Below, piece by piece: positions 1-4,300 of a DNA stretch of 5,166 nt (the first letter of the stretch is position 1; every line of letters begins with the position of its first letter). Position numbers and translations under genes: made by a program. The stretch comes from Singulisphaera sp. GP187 (GTDB lineage: Bacteria; Pseudomonadota; Gammaproteobacteria; Burkholderiales; Burkholderiaceae_C): positions 1-5,166 of the forward strand of contig CALPYQ020000159.1 in NCBI GenBank assembly GCA_943327965.2, read 5' to 3'. The notes under the pieces were generated by a model. That model was not told where the DNA came from and made no database searches. It saw only the letters and a list, made by a program, of their open reading frames with translations.

Positions 1-689
1 GTGGATGTCACGGCCAAGCCTCTAATTTTGCCGGCCTTGACCTGCGGCAGCATGACGGCAAAGTCTGCGGTGAACATGTTGACCTGACCACCAATGAGGT
101 CGGTCATGGCAGCAGGGCCGCTTTTGTAGGGCACGTGTGTCATTTGAATGCCTGCCATGCTGGCCAACATTTCAGAAGAAACCAATTGCGACGTGCTGGC
201 ACTGGCAAAGGTCACTTGTGTGGGCTTGGCTTTGGCCATGTCCACAAACTCCTTCAAGTTTTTGACCGGCACGTCGTTGTTGACGGCCACAATGAGGGGC
301 ACCGAGCCCATGTAGGCCACGGGCGCAAATGCTGTGTCTTGGTCGTAGGGCAATTTTTTCATGAGGCTTTTCAAGGCCGCATTGGTGCTGTTGGTGCCAA
401 TCAGGATGGTGTAACCATCGGGTGCAGATTTGGCCACCGCATCGGCGCCCAACATGCCATTCACGCCGGCTTTGTTTTCCACCACGATGGGCTGGCCCAA
501 AACGTCGGACATTTTTTGGGCAAAGGCGCGGCCAATTTGGTCGGTGGCGCTGCCGGCCGCAAAAGGCACAATGGCCTTGATGGGTTTGTTGGGGTAGGCT
601 TGTGCATGGGCTTGGCTTGCAAGCAAACCCATGCCGCACACTGCGGCCAACAAAAGCTTTGACAAACTTGTCATGTTGAATTTTTTCAT
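1..689 (-). CDS. Bug/TctC-family periplasmic solute-binding protein (partial, C-terminus off the left edge)
   Basis: Extracytoplasmic binding protein of the tripartite tricarboxylate transporter (TTT/Bug) family. Such proteins capture small carboxylates or related organic ligands in the periplasm; the ligand cannot be told from sequence. 229 codons are visible from the ATG at 687-689, where family members usually run about 320-330, so roughly the last third is missing. Residues 1-29 form a signal peptide: a Lys start (MKKF), a hydrophobic core around LLLAAVCGMGLLA, and an AHA cleavage site before QAYPNKP. Family hallmarks follow: IVPFAAGSATDQIGR (40-54), where the usual VPF-x-PGG is altered to AAGSA; VVENKAGVNG (69-78) with PDGYT at 90-94; and later HVPYKSGPAAMTDLIGGQV and GKIRGLAVTS. 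The start is supported by AGGGAG five bases upstream. No transporter membrane subunits are in the window; many Bug genes are orphans, so this is not unusual. Family assignment is firm, substrate unknown. Confidence 0.93.
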   Translation of the reverse strand, partial: MKKFNMTSLSKLLLAAVCGMGLLASQAHAQAYPNKPIKAIVPFAAGSATDQIGRAFAQKMSDVLGQPIVVENKAGVNGMLGADAVAKSAPDGYTILIGTNSTNAALKSLMKKLPYDQDTAFAPVAYMGSVPLIVAVNNDVPVKNLKEFVDMAKAKPTQVTFASASTSQLVSSEMLASMAGIQMTHVPYKSGPAAMTDLIGGQVNMFTADFAVMLPQVKAGKIRGLAVTS

Positions 690-694
690 TGTGT

Positions 695-700
695 CTCCCT
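695..700 (-). promoter_or_regulatory. Ribosome binding site of the Bug-family gene
   Basis: Reads AGGGAG on the minus strand, with a five-base spacer (ACACA) before the ATG at 689. It is the clearest Shine-Dalgarno sequence in the window and fixes this start over the second Met codon at residue 6. Confidence 0.75.
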
Positions 701-706
701 AAATTT

Positions 707-735
707 TGAATAACGCCATTGAATCACAAGTTCAA
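707..735 (-). promoter_or_regulatory. Weak candidate promoter for the Bug-family gene
   Basis: On the minus strand TTGAAC (730-735) is followed after 17 bases by TATTCA (707-712). Spacing is ideal and the -35 is good, but the -10 is mediocre. The implied transcription start near 700 would put the ribosome binding site at the very 5' end of the message, so this call is tentative. Confidence 0.22.
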
Positions 736-751
736 ATAATACGTGAATAAT
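723..751 (+). promoter_or_regulatory. Weak candidate promoter for the YkgJ-like gene, implying a leaderless message
   Basis: ATCACA (723-728) and AATAAT (746-751, five of six matches to the -10 consensus) are 17 bases apart. The -10 ends six bases before the A of the ATG at 757, so transcription would begin at or next to the start codon. That fits the absence of any Shine-Dalgarno sequence there. A second AATAAT at 735-740 has no -35 partner at normal spacing. The region is AT-rich, so chance matches are likely. Confidence 0.25.
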
Positions 752-756
752 GTCGC

Positions 757-1167
757 ATGAAATCTCCCATCAGCATTGTTGACGTCGACCGCACCGACAC
801 CTGGACCCGCTACAAAACCGGCATGTGCGATACCTGCGCTGCCAACTGCTGCACCATGCCTCTAGAGGTCAAGATGGCCGACCTGGTTTTACTGAATTTG
901 GTGGACGCCTTTGAAGCAGAAAACGAAGAGCCCAAACAAATTGCCAAGCGCCTGAGCAAGGCGGGCCTCATTGAACATTTCAATTTCAAAAACAGCATCT
1001 TCACCATTGCACGCAAAAGTTCGGGCGATTGTTATTTTCTAGACACGCAAAGCAGGCGGTGCACCGTGTATGAATTAAGGCCACAGACCTGCAGAAAACA
1101 TCCGCAAGTAGGGCCCAAGCCTGGTTTTTGCCCTTATGGGCCACTGGCACAAAGCCGCCGCAAATAA
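757..1167 (+). CDS. YkgJ-family cysteine cluster protein
   Basis: A 136-residue protein of the YkgJ/UPF0153 zinc- or iron-binding cysteine-cluster family. Its biochemical role is unknown; it is expected to be cytoplasmic, as no signal peptide or membrane span is visible. Eight cysteines are seen: a first cluster C24-x2-C27-x3-C31-C32 (MCDTCAANCC), then C92 (GDCYFL), C102 (RCTVYELRP), C112 (TCRKHP) and C125 (GFCPYG). The block C-x-VYE-x-RP-x-x-CR-x-x-P (102-116) is the family signature (usually C-x-IY-x-x-RP-x-x-C). Between the halves, residues 37-85 are a helical insert rich in Leu, Glu and Lys. Length is ordinary for the short family members. There is no Shine-Dalgarno sequence before the ATG, and no in-frame upstream start looks better. 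The gene is divergent from the Bug-family gene and converges on the SPOR-domain gene with a 13-bp gap, so it appears monocistronic. Family assignment is confident; function is not known. Confidence 0.9.
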   Translation: MKSPISIVDVDRTDTWTRYKTGMCDTCAANCCTMPLEVKMADLVLLNLVDAFEAENEEPKQIAKRLSKAGLIEHFNFKNSIFTIARKSSGDCYFLDTQSRRCTVYELRPQTCRKHPQVGPKPGFCPYGPLAQSRRK

Positions 1168-1180
1168 GGGCTTGTTCGCT

Positions 1181-2629
1181 TTAAGGCTTGGGTTTTTTAA
1201 GCTGTGATTGCGACACAGCCAAGGCGGTGGGCGTAATGGCAACTTCTGCGGGAAGTCCCAATCGCGAGATGGTATTGCTGGCACGCTCTTTACTTCTAAA
1301 GTGGCCCGTCATGACCGCAAATCGCGCCTCGTCTTTGTCATCTTTGTAAACGGGTGCAATGCGTGCATTGACCAAATAGTCTTTGCCTTTAATGAAAGCC
1401 TGCGCATCTTTAACCCGTGCAAATGATTTGTGCACCAACACAAAACTGTCGTCGGGCAGCTTTCTGAGCCATTGACGACCACTCACCGCTACATCGGGCA
1501 GCTCTGTCACGAGTTTTGCAGGCTCTTTAGCAGCAGGCGGGGCAGGCTCGGGGGCTGCTGGGGCTACTGCTGCAATTGGCGGTGCCGGCGTTGGTGCAGG
1601 TGTTGATGCCGGCGTTTGAGTTGTTGCCGAAGCATTTGCCTCAGTTGCAGGCGCATTGGCTACAGGCGCCGTAGTGCCCCCTTCATTTGCAGTCTTTGCT
1701 GCTTCTGCATTGGCGGGTGGCATGGGGTTACCAGCCTCGTCTTTGGGCGCCGCAGTTTCAGTGATGATCTCTTCTTTGGGCTCTACCGCCTTGGGTTTTT
1801 TCTGCCCCGTCACCTGGTAGTAGGTGTCTTCAAATTGCGCGATGACTTTGGGCCAGACATCGGGGTTGAGCCACAAAGCCATGAGCATTGAAATGAGCAA
1901 CAAGCCGCCCACACCAAGCAACCATGCCCAAATTTGAATGGCCTTCTTTTTCTGAGGCGCTGCCTTAGAAGCTGGCCGACGAGGTGCAGCAACGGCCTCA
2001 ACGGTGGAAGGCGCTGGCGCTTTTTTGCTGGCTGCTTTGGTGAGCTTGGCAAAGAACTGTGTGGCCAATTCTTCTTGACCGTTCTTGCGGGCCTGTTGAA
2101 TGGCAGTGAGTTTTTGCTCTGAGGTTGGTAAGTCGAGGCCCCAAGAGACAAACTGTTTGTTGGGCCGCGTGACATCATCGTTTTGGGTTGTCTCCGATGA
2201 GAACATGAGCACGATGCTGACACCCGCACCAGGAAACTGTTGCACCAAGCGCGTTAACAGTTGAAGCTCGTGGGCGCCCAGAGCGTTGGCGTCATACACC
2301 ACCCAGACTTTGTCGGGAGAGTTGCCCATGCGAGACGCAGTGGCAATGTCCAAAGACAAGGCGTTCAGCAGTTTGTTGAACCGTTCAAGCATGGCCTCCG
2401 TGTCGCGGGGCATGAAGATTTCAACTTGGCTGTGCGTGAGTTTTTGCTTAATACGGCGAACAAAAGCCGCGCCGTAATAATCTAAGAGCTCTGAAGACTG
2501 GCTGTAGATGACGACGCTTTTGCTGTCTTGTGCAAGTGCCGTGAGGCAACTTTCCATTTGGAGACGGTCGGTAACCCTGTAAAAAAATTCAGGGCTGGTG
2601 TCGTTAATTTGACTTCCAAATTCACTCAT
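1181..2629 (-). CDS. DamX-like bitopic protein: AAA-like N-terminal domain plus C-terminal SPOR-like domain
   Basis: A 482-residue inner-membrane protein. Residues 1-200 are cytoplasmic and look like a Rossmann/AAA-type domain: strand SVVIYS (38-43), IFMPRD (71-76), a Walker-B-like strand KVWVVYDANAL (107-117), and VSIVLMFSS (137-145). No Walker A (GxxxxGKS/T) is present, so nucleotide hydrolysis is doubtful. After a basic stretch (PQKKK) comes one membrane span, about 231-253 (IQIWAWLLGVGGLLLISMLM). Residues 278-372 are a periplasmic Pro/Ala/Glu-rich linker. Residues 385-461 resemble a SPOR domain: GRQWLRKLPDDSFVLVHKSF, then KDAQAFI, then ARFAVMTGHFRSKERASNTISRL. SPOR domains bind denuded septal glycan, and DamX acts in division; a septal role here is inferred. 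The start chosen is the ATG at 2629; an in-frame TTG at 2638 would add three residues (MLS). Neither has a Shine-Dalgarno sequence. The gene may be transcribed alone or by read-through from the bactofilin operon. Confidence 0.85.
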   Translation of the reverse strand: MSEFGSQINDTSPEFFYRVTDRLQMESCLTALAQDSKSVVIYSQSSELLDYYGAAFVRRIKQKLTHSQVEIFMPRDTEAMLERFNKLLNALSLDIATASRMGNSPDKVWVVYDANALGAHELQLLTRLVQQFPGAGVSIVLMFSSETTQNDDVTRPNKQFVSWGLDLPTSEQKLTAIQQARKNGQEELATQFFAKLTKAASKKAPAPSTVEAVAAPRRPASKAAPQKKKAIQIWAWLLGVGGLLLISMLMALWLNPDVWPKVIAQFEDTYYQVTGQKKPKAVEPKEEIITETAAPKDEAGNPMPPANAEAAKTANEGGTTAPVANAPATEANASATTQTPASTPAPTPAPPIAAVAPAAPEPAPPAAKEPAKLVTELPDVAVSGRQWLRKLPDDSFVLVHKSFARVKDAQAFIKGKDYLVNARIAPVYKDDKDEARFAVMTGHFRSKERASNTISRLGLPAEVAITPTALAVSQSQLKKPKP

Positions 2630-2676
2630 GGAAAGCAAACAGTCATTAGAGCCATTGTCGTTGAACGAATATCAGG

Positions 2677-2704
2677 ATGATACTCAAAATGAGCTCATTG
2701 TAAG
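2677..2704 (-). promoter_or_regulatory. Candidate promoter for the SPOR-domain gene
   Basis: On the minus strand CTTACA (2699-2704, four of six to the -35 consensus) and TATCAT (2677-2682, five of six to the -10 consensus) are separated by 16 bases. The predicted start near 2670 leaves a leader of about 40 bases. Two palindromes overlap it: one fills most of the spacer and the other begins at the -35. This would suit an operator-controlled promoter, but none of it is tested. Confidence 0.35.
2688..2699. repeat. Perfect 12-bp palindrome AATGAGCTCATT
   Basis: Reads identically on both strands and lies in the spacer of the candidate promoter of the SPOR-domain gene. It could be a binding site for a dimeric regulator. 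It has no loop and no following T-run, so it is not a good terminator on its own. The match is exact; the function is inferred. Confidence 0.5.
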
Positions 2705-2719
2705 CTGTGCATGCACAGC
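2704..2719. repeat. Perfect 16-bp palindrome, possible hairpin or operator after the bactofilin gene
   Basis: GCTGTGCATGCACAGC is an exact palindrome centred 17-18 bases beyond the bactofilin stop codon. As RNA it could fold into a six-pair stem (GCTGTG/CACAGC) with a CATG loop. On the minus strand it is followed by TTACAATGAG, not a run of T, so it is a poor Rho-independent terminator. It may be a partial terminator, a 3'-end-protecting hairpin or a dimer binding site. It touches the candidate -35 of the SPOR-domain gene. Confidence 0.6.
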
Positions 2720-2728
2720 CTGACCATT

Positions 2729-3175
2729 TCAACTCTCGGGAGAATGCTTTGCCGATTGGGCGCTTTGGATGGCGGCTTGAGCGCCTGTTGCCGATTGGTC
2801 AAGGACTTGGCCTTGAATAATCAAGCCAGAAAGCTTGGCACCATGTTCCACCGAAATGGAACCGTAGGTGACATCGCCCTGAACCACCGAATCCTTTTGA
2901 AACTCAACCCGTTCAGCCGCATGGATGTGACCTGCCACGGTGCCTGCCACCATGACGCGGTGGGCCGTAATGTCGCCCCTGATTTCGCCCGTGGGGCCAA
3001 TGGCCACCGTAATTTTGCTACCGGCATTGGCCTCAATGTTGCCCAAGACTTTGCCGTCAATTCTGACGCTGTCGCGCAAAATCAAGGTGCCCTGAATAAC
3101 CGTGGTTCGCCCAATGATGGTGTCAAACTTTTCAGAGGTGGCGGACATTGATTTTTGGCTGAATTTTTCGAACAT
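2729..3175 (-). CDS. Bactofilin (DUF583 polymer-forming cytoskeletal protein)
   Basis: A 148-residue bactofilin, a nucleotide-independent filament former built from a right-handed beta-helix. Bactofilins sit at the inner face of the membrane and position peptidoglycan enzymes. The core runs about 16-122 as short repeating beta turns rich in Gly, Val and Ile: FDTIIGRTTVIQGTLILRDS (17-36), VRIDGKVLGNIEA (37-49, the RIDG-x-V-x-G-x-I signature), GEIRGDITA, VAGTVAGHIHA, VVQGDVTYGSISVEHGAKLSG (97-117). The first nine residues, MFEKFSQKS, resemble the MF-x-K membrane-targeting tip known from other bactofilins, which supports the start at 3175 over the internal Met-10. The tail after 123 is disordered (Gln, Ser, Ala). 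The start has no strong Shine-Dalgarno sequence. The gene lies 20 bp after the M23 peptidase stop on the same strand, so translation is probably operonic. Related shape genes include H. pylori ccmA and Caulobacter bacA. Assignment is firm; the exact cellular role is inferred. Confidence 0.95.
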   Translation of the reverse strand: MFEKFSQKSMSATSEKFDTIIGRTTVIQGTLILRDSVRIDGKVLGNIEANAGSKITVAIGPTGEIRGDITAHRVMVAGTVAGHIHAAERVEFQKDSVVQGDVTYGSISVEHGAKLSGLIIQGQVLDQSATGAQAAIQSAQSAKHSPES

Positions 3176-3195
3176 TTTGAGCTACTTTGTAAAAA

Positions 3196-4137
3196 TCAAG
3201 GCGCCTTGGTGGGCAGCACTTTGAAGGGATTTAAAACCTTGCCGTTTTGAAAAATTTCGTAATGCAAATGGGGTCCTGTCGAGCGGCCCGTGTTTCCCAC
3301 CGCACCAATGGTCGTTTCCCCTTTGACTTCGGTATTGACGCCAACAAGTCGTTTGCTAAGGTGGGCATAACGGGTGGTGAAGTTTTCGGCATGCTTAATT
3401 TCAATGACGTTGCCAAAGTTGTGATCCCACTCCGATCGAGTGACCACACCCGGCGCCGTGGCCACCACAGGCGTGCCAACTTCAGCCGAAAAATCGATGC
3501 CCTCGTGCATGGCCAATGCGCCCGTGAAGGGGTCGTTTCGCAAACCAAAACCGCTGGTCAGCCTGAAATCATTTTGAACAGGCAAGCCAATGGGCAAAGC
3601 CTCAAGCCAGGCCAAATGTTGCTGCCAGTTTTGATGCTGACTTTGCAATGACTGGTTAACCGCGTGAACTTGCGACACGGTTTGCTGCAACTCAGTTTGC
3701 AAGGGTTGTCGAAACAATTGGCCCATCAAATTTTGTGGAAAAGCGGGCATCACAAAAGGGCCACCCTTTGACTCTTGTGCAGTTGGCGCACGGTCTTTTA
3801 AGTTGACGGGCGTGGCCAAGGCCATAAAACGATTTTTGAGCGATTCCAGCTTCTTCACATCTTGAACCGTTTGGTTCAGCGAAGACTGCAATTGCGTTAA
3901 ATTTTCGCGGTAAACCGCCTCCATGCGCTGTTGCTCGGCTTCTGTGGTCACGCCGCCCAAACTTCTGGCCAAGTCGGGGTTGTATTCAACCGCAATGCGC
4001 AAGCCCACCCAATTGAGCACAAAGCCAATGAGCACCAAAGCCACGGCCAATGCTCCCGCAGCCAGCAAGATGTTGCGAGCGGTGACAGAGATCGATTTAA
4101 CCTGGCCTGTAGGGCCAGAGAGCCACATGAGTTGCAT
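3196..4137 (-). CDS. Membrane-anchored M23 (LytM-type) peptidoglycan endopeptidase
   Basis: A 313-residue type II membrane protein with a short N-terminus (MQLMWLSGPTGQVKS), one membrane span at about 23-43, two helical, Gln-rich likely coiled-coil stretches (66-106 and 145-178), and a C-terminal M23 domain at about 190-308. The metal and catalytic residues are all present: H211 and D215 in HEGIDFS, H259 in RYAHLS, and H290/H292 in GPHLHYEI. It is therefore predicted to be an active zinc endopeptidase cutting peptide cross-links in the periplasm, not a degenerate LytM activator of the EnvC/NlpD kind. The GFGLRNDPF block (196-204) before the active-site His is typical. It precedes the bactofilin by 20 bp in the same direction; bactofilin/M23 pairs are known shape modules (for example csd1 with ccmA in Helicobacter). 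The start at 4137 lacks a Shine-Dalgarno sequence, and Met-4 at 4128 is an equally bare alternative. The gene is divergent from the RodZ-like gene. Confidence 0.94.
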   Translation of the reverse strand: MQLMWLSGPTGQVKSISVTARNILLAAGALAVALVLIGFVLNWVGLRIAVEYNPDLARSLGGVTTEAEQQRMEAVYRENLTQLQSSLNQTVQDVKKLESLKNRFMALATPVNLKDRAPTAQESKGGPFVMPAFPQNLMGQLFRQPLQTELQQTVSQVHAVNQSLQSQHQNWQQHLAWLEALPIGLPVQNDFRLTSGFGLRNDPFTGALAMHEGIDFSAEVGTPVVATAPGVVTRSEWDHNFGNVIEIKHAENFTTRYAHLSKRLVGVNTEVKGETTIGAVGNTGRSTGPHLHYEIFQNGKVLNPFKVLPTKAP

Positions 4138-4159
4138 GGTTTATGAGGGTTGGGGAGGC

Positions 4160-4179
4160 GGATTCTAGGGATTGAATCC
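4160..4179. repeat. Inverted repeat GGATTC-N8-GAATCC over the M23 promoter
   Basis: Exact six-base arms at 4160-4165 and 4174-4179 flank eight bases. The left arm covers most of the candidate -10 of the M23/bactofilin operon (4162-4167), and the right arm lies in its spacer. A repressor bound here would block that promoter. Six-base arms can arise by chance, so this is suggestive only. Confidence 0.35.
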
Positions 4180-4190
4180 AGGTCCGTCCA
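4162..4190 (-). promoter_or_regulatory. Candidate sigma-70 promoter of the M23-bactofilin operon
   Basis: On the minus strand TGGACG (4185-4190, four of six to the -35 consensus) is followed after exactly 17 bases by TAGAAT (4162-4167, five of six to the -10 consensus). The start would fall near 4155, giving a leader of about 18 bases before the ATG at 4137. That is consistent with the lack of a Shine-Dalgarno sequence there. Confidence 0.45.
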
Positions 4191-4229
4191 CCCTGTTTTC
4201 TAGAAGACGCTTGTAGAAATTGACCTAAA

Positions 4230-4258
4230 TTGCTGTTTTTTAAAGAAAACACTAGAAT
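4230..4258 (+). promoter_or_regulatory. Candidate sigma-70 promoter of the RodZ-like gene
   Basis: TTGCTG (4230-4235) and TAGAAT (4253-4258, five of six to the -10 consensus) are 17 bases apart. The start would lie near 4265, with a leader of about 36 bases to the ATG at 4301. The spacer holds a near-palindrome, GTTTTTTAAAGAAAAC (4235-4250), which could be an operator or just an AT-rich tract. An alternative -35, TTGACC at 4220-4225, has no good -10 at normal spacing. The same TAGAAT hexamer serves the divergent promoter about 90 bp away. Confidence 0.5.
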
Positions 4259-4292
4259 TTGAGTTGTTCAAAAATTGTTGGCAAATCCTGAT

Positions 4293-4296
4293 GGAG
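4293..4296 (+). promoter_or_regulatory. Short ribosome binding site of the RodZ-like gene
   Basis: GGAG lies four bases (CCCC) before the ATG at 4301. The spacing is on the short side. The nearby ATG at 4290-4292 region (4291) is out of frame with the gene, so 4301 is the natural start. Confidence 0.45.
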
Positions 4297-4300
4297 CCCC

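Noticed and set aside
135..662. Long plus-strand open frame opposite the Bug-family gene.
   Set aside because: It is His/Gly-rich and has no recognisable domain; the minus strand gives a textbook Bug protein with a signal peptide and ribosome binding site, so this is a shadow.
704..737. Repeated TTGAAT and the inverted TTTGAA/TTCAAA in the first divergent spacer as an operator.
   Set aside because: Short AT-rich words in a 67-bp AT-rich spacer; chance occurrence is likely and spacing fits no promoter element well.
1130..1141. Small hairpin GCCC-TTAT-GGGC.
   Set aside because: It lies inside the YkgJ-like coding sequence, has only four pairs and no T-run.
1168..1200. A terminator between the convergent YkgJ-like and SPOR genes, suggested by GGCTTGGG followed by TTTTTT at 1193-1198.
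   Set aside because: No stem with adequate pairing sits directly before the T-run; the best AAGCC/GGCTT pairing needs a loop of about 28 bases, and the T-run lies inside the SPOR coding sequence.
1512..1797. Repetitive Ala/Pro-coding stretch as a possible DNA repeat.
   Set aside because: The codons vary and no exact tandem unit is present; it is the low-complexity periplasmic linker of the SPOR protein.
2711..3151. Plus-strand open frame opposite the bactofilin.
   Set aside because: The opposite strand encodes a clear bactofilin; the plus-strand translation has no family features or ribosome binding site.
3231..3651. Open frames on both strands overlapping the M23 catalytic domain.
   Set aside because: They coincide with the conserved HEGIDFS to HLHYEI region of the peptidase and are by-products of its codon use.
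4198..4205. TTCTAGAA palindrome in the divergent promoter region.
   Set aside because: Eight bases only, in AT-rich DNA, and not positioned on either candidate promoter element.
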